Assembly: GCF_012910885.1 (NCBI RefSeq)
Contig: NZ_WTVM01000039.1
Span: 1-32,052 of the forward strand
Source of the DNA: Azoarcus taiwanensis
Lineage (GTDB): Bacteria > Pseudomonadota > Gammaproteobacteria > Burkholderiales > Rhodocyclaceae
Direction of reading: 5' to 3'
Length of the DNA: 32,052 nt
Positions 7,326 to 15,780 of this stretch are shown in pieces. Every line of letters begins with the position of its first letter. Positions within the stretch are counted from its first letter, which is position 1. The notes under the pieces were generated by a model. It ran no database searches and had not been told where the DNA came from. It was given only the letters and a program-made list of their open reading frames with translations. Position numbers and translations under genes: made by a program.

Positions 7326-8228
7326 TTACAGCGCGTCCCACGGCACCGGCCGGTACGCCCCTGGCCGCAGTCCCACATCGATCAACCGCTGTTCCTTCTC
7401 GGGCCACTCTTCCGCGTTGCGGCAGGCGATCGTCCACCGCGCTGCGGCGACGCCAGGCTGGTGAAGGAGCGTTCGGAAATAAATCGCGTCGACTGGAGAC
7501 AGGGAGTGGCCCAGCACGACCACGTGCTCAACGGTGTCCAGCGCCCCGAAGAATGGCCTATGCCGGGCGATCAGTTCCTCGGAACGTTTGAAGGTGGCCG
7601 AGAAGTAGTCGTCAATGGCGTCGTTGGCCTCAACCAGGCGCGTATCGATCTCTTCGATATCCGCGCGCTCATTCAACGAGCGGCGAGACTGGGGATTCCT
7701 GGCGTGGCCCAGGACGAGTTCTTCTTCCGGCGCATCGGCTCGGCCGTGAATGTGCAGGACCCGCGCCGAATCGGCCCCATAGAGCCTGCTGAGCGTGTTC
7801 GTGTAGTTAAAACTCAGGAACAACGCCTCGGGGTCCAGCCTGGCCAGCCGCCGCGGGGTTGTCTCTGGCGTGGGGATGGGCAGCGCCCGGATCCATTCGG
7901 CAAAGCGCGTCCGCAGGGCGGTGGACAGACGCTCGACGACGTTGCCGACTTCGCACTGGAAGTCGTGGTGTCCTGAATCACTCCATTTCTCGGCCCCAAA
8001 GGACCCCATGAAGTGCCCCAAGTTGTCGACCAGCATATCGGCGTCCAACTCGGCCAGGGCCTGCTCTAGGTCGCACCAGTCCTTCCCGGCCGGCAGATAG
8101 TCCTCTACCTCCCGGTGGATATCTCGATCGGCGCCCAGGACGTAATGCTTGAAGTCCCCGAGACCAGAGGGAATCCCGTGCCAGAGGTCGAACCCGTTGC
8201 CGATGACGTAGAGCGTGTTGGGGCGCAT
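7326..8228 (-). CDS. abiH: AbiH-family abortive infection protein
   Basis: A 300-residue protein with the AbiH pattern: YVIGNGFDLWHGIPSG at residues 8-23, LSFNYTNTLSRLYG near the middle, HIHGRAD then ELVLGHARNP, and VVLGHSLSPVDAIYF near the C-terminus. AbiH from lactococcal plasmids blocks phage growth by an unresolved mechanism; the N-terminal glycine-rich motif suggests nucleotide binding (inference). It is convergent with nucC (41 bases apart) and divergent from the ParS-like gene. It probably has its own promoter in 8229-8334. Confidence 0.88.
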   Translation of the reverse strand: MRPNTLYVIGNGFDLWHGIPSGLGDFKHYVLGADRDIHREVEDYLPAGKDWCDLEQALAELDADMLVDNLGHFMGSFGAEKWSDSGHHDFQCEVGNVVERLSTALRTRFAEWIRALPIPTPETTPRRLARLDPEALFLSFNYTNTLSRLYGADSARVLHIHGRADAPEEELVLGHARNPQSRRSLNERADIEEIDTRLVEANDAIDDYFSATFKRSEELIARHRPFFGALDTVEHVVVLGHSLSPVDAIYFRTLLHQPGVAAARWTIACRNAEEWPEKEQRLIDVGLRPGAYRPVPWDAL

Positions 8229-8334
8229 GGTGTGCTCCGCTGGGTGTTGCGGTTGCCCAGGAATCCGGACAGTAAAAGGTTATGATAGATATGTTAATGT
8301 GGAATAATCCAAATAATACGCCAAGAGCTCGGCC
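8229..8334. promoter_or_regulatory. AT-rich divergent promoter region between abiH and the ParS-like gene
   Basis: This 106-base spacer is much richer in A and T than its surroundings. It contains TATGAT (8281-8286), a possible -10 box for the plus-strand gene, without a clear -35 at standard distance. It must serve both divergent genes. I cannot define operators with confidence. Confidence 0.4.
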
Positions 8335-9009
8335 ATGAGCATCGTTGCAGACCGTCTCGCTGTGTCGACCCTGGTGGGCACGCCCAAAGAAGTCCAAGCC
8401 AGACTCGGCCGTTGCCAGGCCGACCGCGTGCTGGTGGTGGCGTTCGACCACATCAAGCCCAATGTCTTCGCGGCGCTGGCGGAGAACTTCACCAATGTCG
8501 CGTCGTCCATGTTCGAGGTGTTGCTTGAACGCCAGGATCGCGAATCGCTCGAACGGCTGGCCGAGGTGTTGGTGCCGCGCAATCCGGCATCGCCCAGGCT
8601 GCTGAAGGAAGCGAGCATGCTGGTGCAGGCGCGCAAGGCGGTGCTGGAGAGCGGCGATTGGCTGACGGCGGCGCAGATCGCGCAGTTGGCAGGATTGAGC
8701 ACCCGCAATCCGAGCGCACAGCCCAACAAGTGGAAGAAGCAAGGCCAGATCTTCGCCATCAGCCACGGCGGCATCGACTACTTTCCGGGCTACGGTCTGG
8801 ACGCCGATGCGGGCTTTCGTCCGCTGAAGTCGCTGGCCAAGGTCATCGAGGCCTTCGCCGGCCACAAGGACGGCTGGGGCATGGCCTACTGGTTCCGATC
8901 CGAGAACAGCTTTCTTGGCGGCAAGCGTCCGCAGGACCTGCTGGCCTCGGTGCCACAGCGCGTCATCGCAGCCGCCGAGGACGAGGTCCAGGAAGTCGCC
9001 CATGCCTAG
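8335..9009 (+). CDS. Protein with winged-HTH-like centre and Xre/MbcA/ParS-like C-terminus
   Basis: A 224-residue protein. Residues about 105-150 (WLTAAQIAQLAGLS, then NKWKKQGQIFAI and GIDYFPGYGLD) look like the DNA-binding segment of ParS-type proteins. Residues 165-215 (AFAGHKDGWGMAYWFRSEN, then FLGGKRPQDLLAS) resemble the MbcA/ParS toxin-binding domain that normally neutralises RES-domain toxins. No RES gene follows; the partner is a DUF3800 gene. The next gene starts inside its last codons. The antitoxin or regulator role is inferred from domain resemblance only. Confidence 0.65.
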   Translation: MSIVADRLAVSTLVGTPKEVQARLGRCQADRVLVVAFDHIKPNVFAALAENFTNVASSMFEVLLERQDRESLERLAEVLVPRNPASPRLLKEASMLVQARKAVLESGDWLTAAQIAQLAGLSTRNPSAQPNKWKKQGQIFAISHGGIDYFPGYGLDADAGFRPLKSLAKVIEAFAGHKDGWGMAYWFRSENSFLGGKRPQDLLASVPQRVIAAAEDEVQEVAHA

Positions 9010-9148
9010 GCGTCGCCCGCAGCCTGTCGCGGAGCACGAGCCGGCTACCGCGCCGTCATCGGCCACGCCGGAGCCGGCGGGCGACCTGCACGCCTCTTTC
9101 ACCGAACTGGCCGAGGGCACGGTTCCCATCATTCCGGGGAAGAGTTGA
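9002..9148 (+). CDS. Small 48-residue protein of the ParS-like/DUF3800 unit
   Basis: A 48-residue frame starting MPRRRPQPVAEHEPATAP and ending TELAEGTVPIIPGKS. It overlaps the preceding gene by eight bases and abuts the DUF3800 start directly (TGA then ATG). A basic N-terminus, low-complexity middle and short hydrophobic C-terminus give no family. The tight packing suggests a real translated linker gene or a coupling ORF; it could also be a non-functional overlap. A longer frame from 8915 would overlap the ParS-like gene more deeply and is less likely. Confidence 0.5.
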   Translation: MPRRRPQPVAEHEPATAPSSATPEPAGDLHASFTELAEGTVPIIPGKS

Positions 9149-10201
9149 ATGGAATGCTTCCGGATCGATGAGAGCGGCTACACCGGCTTCGACCTCCTGA
9201 ATCCCGAGCAGCGGTTCCAGGGCGCGACGGCCATCGCCATCGAAGACGATGAGGCAAGGCGCCTGATCCGGGAGCACTTTCCCAAGCTGCAGGCGGTCGA
9301 ACTGAAGTACCGGGCCTTGGCGCGACGGCCGGCCAACCGCCCCCGCCTGATGGCGCTGCAACGCGACTTGCTCGGTGGCTACAAGTGCGTGACCTACGTC
9401 TGCGACAAGCGCTACCTGCTGCTGCTGATGTTCCTGGACTATGCCGTCGAGCCGTTCTACTACGAGCGCGGAATGGACTTCTACCAGGACGGGCAGAACT
9501 ATTCGCTGGCATCCCTCCTGTACACGGTGGGGCCGACACTTCTGGGGCAAGGCGCTCTCGACCGCCTGCTGGCGAGTTTCCAACGCGCGGTGAAGGAAAA
9601 GAGCCCGGCGGCGCTCGCCGATCTGGTTCAGGCCGCCCGTGCCTCGCGTTGGCGGGAGTTGCCGGAAGCGCTGGGGCCTTTGGCGCAGTTCGCCGCCCCC
9701 GAGTGTCTGCAAGCGATCGCCACGCCGGGTGTCAGCACGGATGCTGCCCTGGTGGTGCTGCAGTCCCTGATCAGCCGGATGGAGGTCATGGCCAATGGCG
9801 CTTATCGGGTCGAGCACGATCAGTCCAAGAATCTGCTGGCCTATCACGACCTGCTGCAGCGCTACATCCACCATCAGGATGTGGTTACGTTCCAACAGTC
9901 GGAGATCGCCAGCATCACCTTCCCGCTCAAGCTCCAGTCGGTGACGCAGGTCGACTCCAGGAACAGCCCCGCCGTGCAGCTGGCGGACGTGATGATCGGC
10001 GCAGCCATCGAGGCAGCAAGCACGCTGAAGGGACAACGTGCCGGTGCGCTGGACGCCCGGGAAATCATGGCGTTGTATGCCGATCATCAGCTTATCCACA
10101 TGCTGCCGTCGATCGACTTCGAGGAGCAAAAGCGCTTCCGCCAAGGGACGCAGGCGTCGCAGGTAATTGACTACTTCGCAGAGAACTTCCACAAGCCATA
10201 G
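9149..10201 (+). CDS. DUF3800 protein, predicted RNase H-fold nuclease
   Basis: A 350-residue protein. RIDESGYTGFDLLN (D7, E8) at the N-terminus, VELKYRALARR (E51, K53), a central EHDQSKN and the C-terminal QVDSRNSPAVQLADVMIG are the DUF3800 signature. The family has an RNase H-like fold with clustered acidic residues, and a metal-dependent nuclease activity is predicted. DUF3800 genes are often found beside defence genes. It is the last gene of a three-gene unit and likely the effector or enzymatic part. The substrate is unknown. Confidence 0.8.
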   Translation: MECFRIDESGYTGFDLLNPEQRFQGATAIAIEDDEARRLIREHFPKLQAVELKYRALARRPANRPRLMALQRDLLGGYKCVTYVCDKRYLLLLMFLDYAVEPFYYERGMDFYQDGQNYSLASLLYTVGPTLLGQGALDRLLASFQRAVKEKSPAALADLVQAARASRWRELPEALGPLAQFAAPECLQAIATPGVSTDAALVVLQSLISRMEVMANGAYRVEHDQSKNLLAYHDLLQRYIHHQDVVTFQQSEIASITFPLKLQSVTQVDSRNSPAVQLADVMIGAAIEAASTLKGQRAGALDAREIMALYADHQLIHMLPSIDFEEQKRFRQGTQASQVIDYFAENFHKP

Positions 10202-10336
10202 CTCGCATGAAAGCAAGTCTCATCCACGTTCGAGACGCAGGTGTCGAAGCGGTTGCGGCGTTGGATGCCGCACTTGATGCCCGGCAGCACCGATGAGCCG
10301 CACGCGGCTTTGCAGCGCTGTGCGGCCCGTGTCACG

Positions 10337-11086
10337 TCATAAGTATTTCTTGAAGCTGCCCGCAGTCAGGCTTACGGCCAGTCCCAGCAAGGCAGCGCTG
10401 GGCAACAGGATCACCAACGGATGGACCGAGATAGGCAGTGCCAGGTACGTCACCCAGGGCAGCACGGCCAGCGGCATTAGGCTCGCCTTCGCTCTGTGGT
10501 AGATGAAGCCGGATTCCCGACCTGCGCCGAACCGGCGCACATCCCGCCGCACCAGTCCGTCGATCAGGCCGACGAACGCCGCCGTGAAGATCAGCGGCAG
10601 CGTGAGCAACAGAACAAGCAAGCGAACAAGGAACGTGAGCGTCGTGAATGCCGCTGCGACGAGATAGCTCTCGGCCCACACGTAGACCTGGCTGATCCAG
10701 TAGCGGAAATTCCGAACCTGTCCCTGGCTAGGCACCCGCGCTCGTTCGGCAGTCTGGCTCATCCGCTCCAATAGTCCCGTGCGCACGAACACCCATTCGT
10801 AGCCGGTGTCCACCAGCGCATGCGCCGTTCGCCCTGGCTCCTGCACGACCACGCTGCGCGTGAAGTGGCTCGACAGGTGCCCCAGCTCATACTGCAACAT
10901 CTGCTGCGAGTGCCGCCAACCCTGGTCCTTCCAGAACAGGTGCATGCCCACGCACTCGACCACGATGGAAAACAGCAGCGATCCGATCAGCACCCCGAGC
11001 AGCCGGAACGGCAGCGTGATGGTGCCAACGATCAGGCCCTGTCGCTGGTTCTGTTCCTTGCGGGCGGTGACTGCGGCATCGCTCAT
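10337..11086 (-). CDS. ICE membrane protein, TIGR03747 family
   Basis: A 249-residue protein with a first membrane helix at about 25-47, a soluble middle portion, two closely spaced helices at about 145-185 and a hydrophobic C-terminal region. It matches TIGR03747, encoded directly after the TraD coupling protein in PFGI-1-like ICEs. Its ATG overlaps the traD stop by ATGA. In related elements the RAQPRD gene follows; here the 7.7-kb cargo block intervenes. Function in conjugation is not known in detail. Confidence 0.88.
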   Translation of the reverse strand: MSDAAVTARKEQNQRQGLIVGTITLPFRLLGVLIGSLLFSIVVECVGMHLFWKDQGWRHSQQMLQYELGHLSSHFTRSVVVQEPGRTAHALVDTGYEWVFVRTGLLERMSQTAERARVPSQGQVRNFRYWISQVYVWAESYLVAAAFTTLTFLVRLLVLLLTLPLIFTAAFVGLIDGLVRRDVRRFGAGRESGFIYHRAKASLMPLAVLPWVTYLALPISVHPLVILLPSAALLGLAVSLTAGSFKKYL

Positions 11087-13269
11087 GGCGCGGCCTCGCT
11101 ATCGGCAGCACCATCTGCGGCGTTGGCGGCCTTCGCCTTGGTTGCCGTCTCATCCAGCAGATCCTCCGGCAAAGCTTCGTCCTGCAAAGGCGGGGAACTG
11201 GTGAACTCCCACCATTGGGTTGCGTCGGTGTAGCTCTGGCGCATGTAGCTGGCCAGTTGCCGCAAGTCCGCCGGCATGACCTCATCCGGGTCGGGCGCAG
11301 GCAGCGGCATCCTGATCTTCCAGAGCTGACCGCCCTGCAGCAGCGCGAAACACTGCCCTTTGGGTAGGCCCACGATGTGCGAGGGCTCGATCATCGGCAC
11401 GCTGGACATGCTGATGCGGTCTTGCGTGTTCGACGTGAAATCCGTCGCACCGCGGATGTCTGAACTGTCGGTCGCGCCCGAGACGATGGTGGTGGTATAG
11501 ACCTCGACCTTGGGCAATTGCCGGGTGAGCAGTTCTGGGGTAGCCGTCTCGCGGACGCGCAACATGAGCAAATTATTGAAATTCCCGATGACTTGGCCGG
11601 CTTTGGCGCGGTTGCCGATGCGCGCTTCGATATCGGAGAGCGTTTGCGTGTAGGCCGTGACCTGAAGCCCGGCACCACCGCCTTTGTTGATCAGCGGGAT
11701 GAATTCATCCCCCATCAATTCGTTGAATTCATCCGCGTGGACATTGATCGGCACCCGCGTACCCGCTGACGCCCCCGGCAGGCCGTCGTCGATCCCATGC
11801 TTGTAGATATGGCCTGCGACCGAAACGAGGTCGGAAAACATGGAGTTGCCGACCGCCGCGGCAACCTCGGCGTCGGACAGCGCATCCAGGCCCACATAAA
11901 CGATGGCGCGCTTCCTGATGACCTGCATCCAATCGAAGATCGGTCGTGGATCGGCCAGGTCGGAGTAGTTCGGCGCCAGGAGCTGCGCGATCTTGCCGCT
12001 GGTGAGCTTTTCCAGCAGCGGCAGCAGCGATGCGACGATCTTGTCGAAGTAGGTCTTGTCGTAGCGCACCGCCGAGCGCAGCCCGTCGAGCACGGGGTCG
12101 TAGTTGCGGGCCTGGCTCAGGTACTGCTCCAGGGCCACCACGCGCTTCTCGCGCCCGATCATGTTGCGCGGGATGTTCTTCTCGTTGAGCTTGGCCTCGA
12201 TCTGGACGATCACCTCCCAGGCCTTCGGTTCGGTCTTGGCGAAGTAATGCTGGGCGTACTCCAGAAACAGCGCGTCGATGTTGATGACGTGCCGCTGGAT
12301 CAGCATGTAGTCCGGGCGCTGCCCCAGTTCCACCAGGGCGCGGGCGATGATGTTGACGAAGCGCCAGGCGAACTCCCTGAAGGCGGCCGAGTTGCCCTCG
12401 CCGGAGAGCTGGCCCGCGATGCGGGTGGCGACTTCCGAGATGCGGCCGAAACGCCCCACCGCGTTGTAGCGGGCGCTGATCTCCGGCCAGCCCAGGTGAA
12501 AGATGTAGAACTCGCCTTCGCGGCCCGCACGCTTGGCCTCGACGTACATCCGCTTCAGAAGATCGGCATCTCCCTTGGGGTCGATGACGATCACGACCTC
12601 GTGCTCGCCAGCGGCGTTTTTACGGCGAATGTCCTGGGTCACGAACAACTCGGCCAGCCGCGTCTTGCCCACGCGCGTCGTGCCGAGCACCAGCGAATGG
12701 CCGACGCGCTCGCCGAGCGGCAGGCTGACGTCCACCTCGTCGGGTTCGATGCCATGCAGGCGCGGCAGGCCGCCCACGGGCGGCAGCGGCCGCACGGGGT
12801 TGAAAGGCACATCCCAGGCGGTGAGTTTCGACAGCCGGGATAGAGGGAACGGTGCGAACTCCAGCCGTTCCTCCAGCCTGCGTGCCAGCCGATAGGCCGG
12901 CGTCGGCTCGACGTAGCGCCGAAATTCCGGCCGGTACGTCTGCATGAGCCGATGGGTGTGTTTCTGCTCCCACAGGAAGCCACGCCCGATGAAAAGCCGC
13001 TGCTGGCTGACAGGAACGTCTTTGCTGGTCATCACGTAGCGCGGCAGACGGCGGATGTTGCGCCGGTAGCGCAGGATGACGCGGGCATCGCGGTAGCGGA
13101 GTGCACCGTAGGCGCCGAACGCCATGGCGCTGCCCACGCCCATGGCCGGACTCAGCGCGAGCGACCACGGGGCCACCAGGGACAGAAACGCGGCGCCAGC
13201 ACACGCTGCGACGGTGTATAGCTCCACCGCTGGGCGTAGCAGCACCTCGACTGGCTGTTTCCCCGACAT
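11083..13269 (-). CDS. traD: Conjugative coupling factor TraD, SXT/TOL subfamily
   Basis: A 728-residue type IV coupling ATPase. Hydrophobic helices lie near residues 17-57, Walker A is GTTRVGKT (196-203), and Walker B is VVIVIDPKGD (from 225). NVHADEFNELMGDEF and QVTAYTQTLSDIEARIG are typical of the VirD4/TraD family. It recruits the relaxosome-DNA complex to the secretion channel at the inner membrane. The length matches TIGR03743. It is preceded by the TIGR03765 gene and overlaps TIGR03747. The acidic C-terminal tail may contact the relaxosome (inference). Confidence 0.95.
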   Translation of the reverse strand: MSGKQPVEVLLRPAVELYTVAACAGAAFLSLVAPWSLALSPAMGVGSAMAFGAYGALRYRDARVILRYRRNIRRLPRYVMTSKDVPVSQQRLFIGRGFLWEQKHTHRLMQTYRPEFRRYVEPTPAYRLARRLEERLEFAPFPLSRLSKLTAWDVPFNPVRPLPPVGGLPRLHGIEPDEVDVSLPLGERVGHSLVLGTTRVGKTRLAELFVTQDIRRKNAAGEHEVVIVIDPKGDADLLKRMYVEAKRAGREGEFYIFHLGWPEISARYNAVGRFGRISEVATRIAGQLSGEGNSAAFREFAWRFVNIIARALVELGQRPDYMLIQRHVINIDALFLEYAQHYFAKTEPKAWEVIVQIEAKLNEKNIPRNMIGREKRVVALEQYLSQARNYDPVLDGLRSAVRYDKTYFDKIVASLLPLLEKLTSGKIAQLLAPNYSDLADPRPIFDWMQVIRKRAIVYVGLDALSDAEVAAAVGNSMFSDLVSVAGHIYKHGIDDGLPGASAGTRVPINVHADEFNELMGDEFIPLINKGGGAGLQVTAYTQTLSDIEARIGNRAKAGQVIGNFNNLLMLRVRETATPELLTRQLPKVEVYTTTIVSGATDSSDIRGATDFTSNTQDRISMSSVPMIEPSHIVGLPKGQCFALLQGGQLWKIRMPLPAPDPDEVMPADLRQLASYMRQSYTDATQWWEFTSSPPLQDEALPEDLLDETATKAKAANAADGAADSEAAP

Positions 13270-13273
13270 GGCT

Positions 13274-13813
13274 TCATTGCTCGATGCCGGTGGCTGTGAT
13301 CAGCGCCGGGTAATGCCGCAGGCCCAGGCGTTCGGCAAGGTCGTCGCCGGCCACGGGCGCGAGGGGCACGCCAGGCACCAGGGCGCGCAGCCGCGCCAGG
13401 GCTTGCACGGTCTCGACGTTGACGACCAGGCCGACCGCGCTGCGCTCGCGCAGCGAGTCAGCACGGCGCTGCAGCCAGGCGCGCGAAGCCTCGTCGTCAC
13501 CCACGACAACAAAGGCCCGCAGGCCCGGTGCCTCGATCACCCGCCGTGCCACAGTGCCTGGCGTGAGCTTGGCGCTGCGCACTGGCAGCATGGCGGCCTC
13601 GTCCGCAGGCGTGGCAGGAACCTGGGGTGTCGGGATGGGCGGCTGTGCCGCACCATTGCGGCGCGGTTGTAGGTTGAGCGCCTCGTAGTACGGCAGCGCT
13701 GAGGTGCCGCCACTGTCTTCGACCACGATCAGCGGTTCGCCGGCGTGCACGGCCAGCGGCAGGCCTGCCAGCGATACGAGCAGGCCCCACAGGGGCAAAT
13801 GGCTTTTCGTCAT
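13274..13813 (-). CDS. ICE conjugation protein, TIGR03765 family
   Basis: A 179-residue exported protein: MTKSHLPLWGLLVSLAGLPL, then AVHAGEPLIVVEDSGGTSAL. The signal peptide is clear. The second half (ALRAFVVVGDDEASRAWL, then VGLVVNVETVQALARLR) matches TIGR03765. The ATG at 13813 overlaps the previous stop by ATGA and has AGGAG upstream. The in-frame ATG at 13831 lies before that site and is rejected. Periplasmic role in the mating apparatus, unknown in detail. Confidence 0.85.
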   Translation of the reverse strand: MTKSHLPLWGLLVSLAGLPLAVHAGEPLIVVEDSGGTSALPYYEALNLQPRRNGAAQPPIPTPQVPATPADEAAMLPVRSAKLTPGTVARRVIEAPGLRAFVVVGDDEASRAWLQRRADSLRERSAVGLVVNVETVQALARLRALVPGVPLAPVAGDDLAERLGLRHYPALITATGIEQ

Positions 13814-14415
13814 GGGGACTTCTCCTGACACGCGGCGTGTGGCGCGCCGGTTGTGCGCGTGCCCTGCACGCGAGCGAGGTGGCGGGACACGCTGCGCCGA
13901 TAGCGCGCGGCGGGCTCACCGCCTGCGGGACGGTGGTAGCGACCGATCGCCAGCAGCCAGTCCTCACCTGGGGTGTGCTGCTCCTTCAGGATTTCGGCGG
14001 CGATGGCGAGATTGCGGTAGGGATCGAGCAGATCGCACGGATGGGTGAAGCGCTGCGCGTGGTAGCCCAGGTTGATCTGTCCCAGGCCCGCGTCGATGCG
14101 CGTGTGCGGCGTGGCGCGCATCGCCTGCTGGAGGCCCGAGCAGGCGTCGGAACGGGTGGCAAACCGGCGCGACTGGCCCGCGACGTTGAGCGACCAAGGC
14201 CACGGCACGAGACGCCCGTTGCGCCGAATCCCGCTCTCTTGCAGGGCCACGGCGTAGAGCACAGCCGAAGGAATGCCTGCGCGCTGGGCGGCAAGCTGGT
14301 AGGCCGGGGGAGGAATCTCCTGGGCATGGACCGTGCCTGTAGGCAGGCTTGCGGCAAGCAGGAGGGCGCACAGCGCCCGCGAGACCGATGAGGGTGTCAG
14401 GGCTGGCGCTGCCAT
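13810..14415 (-). CDS. Lytic transglycosylase (SLT domain) of the ICE transfer system
   Basis: A 201-residue exported enzyme. A signal peptide (residues 1-31, ending GTVHAQ) is followed by an SLT fold: GIPSAVLYAVALQESG, with the catalytic glutamate in QESG, then GLGQINLGYHAQRF and NLAIAAEILKEQ. It would cleave peptidoglycan locally so that the secretion channel can span the wall, like VirB1. The start overlaps the end of the TIGR03759 gene by 19 bases. Confidence 0.9.
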   Translation of the reverse strand: MAAPALTPSSVSRALCALLLAASLPTGTVHAQEIPPPAYQLAAQRAGIPSAVLYAVALQESGIRRNGRLVPWPWSLNVAGQSRRFATRSDACSGLQQAMRATPHTRIDAGLGQINLGYHAQRFTHPCDLLDPYRNLAIAAEILKEQHTPGEDWLLAIGRYHRPAGGEPAARYRRSVSRHLARVQGTRTTGAPHAACQEKSP

Positions 14416-15122
14416 TGGCCGTTCACCTCTCGCACGACAGCCGGTAGATCGCCCGGCAGGCCCAGCGACAGCCAGCGTCCGGCGTCATGGTTCAACGTGA
14501 TGCTGCCGCTGCGCACGCGGGCCGGATCGATCTGCGCGCGCTTGGCCCAGTCGCGGATGCGCGCGTCATCCTGGCGACTGCCGACCATGTAGAGGTCGAA
14601 CTGCAAGCCTGACGTTTGCAGGCGCTGCACGACCTGGCCGCATGTGGCGCAGCCGTCCTTCACGAACACCGCCGTACGGCCGCTGCCACGAGCAGCCGCA
14701 GTGCTCGGCGAGTCGTCGGGCAGGTTCACGCGTGGCATTCCGGGGTTCATGCGCTGCCAGGCCTCGTCGTAGGCACGCTGGTAGGCGAGCAGTTTTTCTA
14801 CCCGGCGCGCCTCGACCTGTACCTGCAACTCGGCATAGCGTCGCCGCTCTTCGTCCGAGCGGGCCTCGATGCCCAGCACGGACAGCGGGTCCAGGTTGGG
14901 CGAGTAGGTGCCGATCGGCCCTTCCATCAGTTCGCGGTAGCGGGCGAATTCGTCATTGCGCAGGCCCCAGGCCTTCGCCAGTTGGGCGTCCTGGCTGTGC
15001 GTGATCTGGCTTTGGCTGGTGCGGCCGGGCTGGACGGCCGAGGTTTGCTGGGGCGCTTGTTGGGCCGACACGGGCAAATGCAGTGCTGCCAGCAGCAGGA
15101 TCGGGATGAGATGGCGTTTCAT
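14397..15122 (-). CDS. ICE conjugation protein, TIGR03759 family
   Basis: A 241-residue exported protein: MKRHLIPILLLAALHLPVSA is a signal peptide. The middle (LAKAWGLRNDEFARYRELM, then LSVLGIEARSDEERRRYAEL) is typical of TIGR03759. The C-terminal part has FVKDGCATCGQVVQRLQ, a CxxC in thioredoxin-like context, so a disulfide or redox role is possible (inference). The frame is open upstream to 15449, but the signal peptide begins only at the ATG at 15122. Confidence 0.87.
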   Translation of the reverse strand: MKRHLIPILLLAALHLPVSAQQAPQQTSAVQPGRTSQSQITHSQDAQLAKAWGLRNDEFARYRELMEGPIGTYSPNLDPLSVLGIEARSDEERRRYAELQVQVEARRVEKLLAYQRAYDEAWQRMNPGMPRVNLPDDSPSTAAARGSGRTAVFVKDGCATCGQVVQRLQTSGLQFDLYMVGSRQDDARIRDWAKRAQIDPARVRSGSITLNHDAGRWLSLGLPGDLPAVVREVNGQWQRQP

Positions 15123-15138
15123 CGTGCGGTCCTCCGGT

Positions 15139-15780
15139 TCAAGGGATCGCCACGCGGCGCGTCTGGCCGTCGGTCTGGAACACGGCGGTACTGCCTTCGA
15201 TGCCCTGCAAGCGCCACGAACCGACCGCATCACCCGGCAGCAACACCTGCATCTGGCTGGCGGTGAAGTTCCCGGTGCTCGGTGCGATGGAGACGCTGCG
15301 ATGGCCAGCCCGCAGTTCGGTGCCGATGACGCGGAACGGCAACGGCGGCGGCTCGGCCTTGGCGACGGCTGGCCTGGATGAGCGTGGCTGGGCTGGGGCG
15401 GGAGCGCGCGCGACGGCCTGGCGTGCCTTGATCTGCTCGACCTCCGCACGCAGTGCGTCCAGGTCTTCCGTGGCGACGCGGCTGCTCAGTTCCTGCTCGA
15501 TCTGAGCAATGCGGGCTTCCATAGCCTGGCGGGTGTCTTGCAGATTTGCGGCGGTGGCCGCTGCGGGACGCCGCTGCAAGGACTGGGTGGTTTCGGTCAA
15601 TCCGGCCACCTGCGCTTCAATGCGTTGCAGCCGGGTATTGAGGCGTTCCTGAGTGGTCTGATCGTTCAGCGCCTGGTAGCCCAGGAGGACGAAGACGCTG
15701 AGACCGACCAGCCAAAGCCAGAGCAGGCTTTGCACCACCACGGCGGCGGTAGAGCGCTGGACTGGTTGCGGGATGTTCAT
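15139..15780 (-). CDS. Coiled-coil membrane protein of the ICE transfer region
   Basis: A 213-residue protein with one membrane helix at about residues 15-35 (LLWLWLVGLSVFVLLGY), a long coiled coil at about 42-120 (LNTRLQRIEAQVAGL, then MEARIAQIEQELSSR), a Pro/Ala linker and a C-terminal beta-like domain with VIGTELRAGHRSVSI. I do not recall a named family. Such single-pass coiled-coil proteins lie between the PilL-like and TIGR03759 genes in related ICEs. The ATG overlaps the PilL stop by ATGA. Confidence 0.8.
   Translation of the reverse strand: MNIPQPVQRSTAAVVVQSLLWLWLVGLSVFVLLGYQALNDQTTQERLNTRLQRIEAQVAGLTETTQSLQRRPAAATAANLQDTRQAMEARIAQIEQELSSRVATEDLDALRAEVEQIKARQAVARAPAPAQPRSSRPAVAKAEPPPLPFRVIGTELRAGHRSVSIAPSTGNFTASQMQVLLPGDAVGSWRLQGIEGSTAVFQTDGQTRRVAIP

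Noticed and set aside
7978-9132. Minus-strand open frame of 384 codons across abiH and the ParS-like gene
   Set aside because: It spans the promoter region and the antisense of a better-supported gene; no recognisable domain.
10207-10296. 29-codon plus-strand frame after the DUF3800 gene
   Set aside because: Too short, no ribosome-binding site of note, and no support beyond position.
10296-10309. AGCCGC-AC-GCGGCT inverted repeat as a terminator for the DUF3800 unit
   Set aside because: Two-base loop and no T-run; not a convincing intrinsic terminator.
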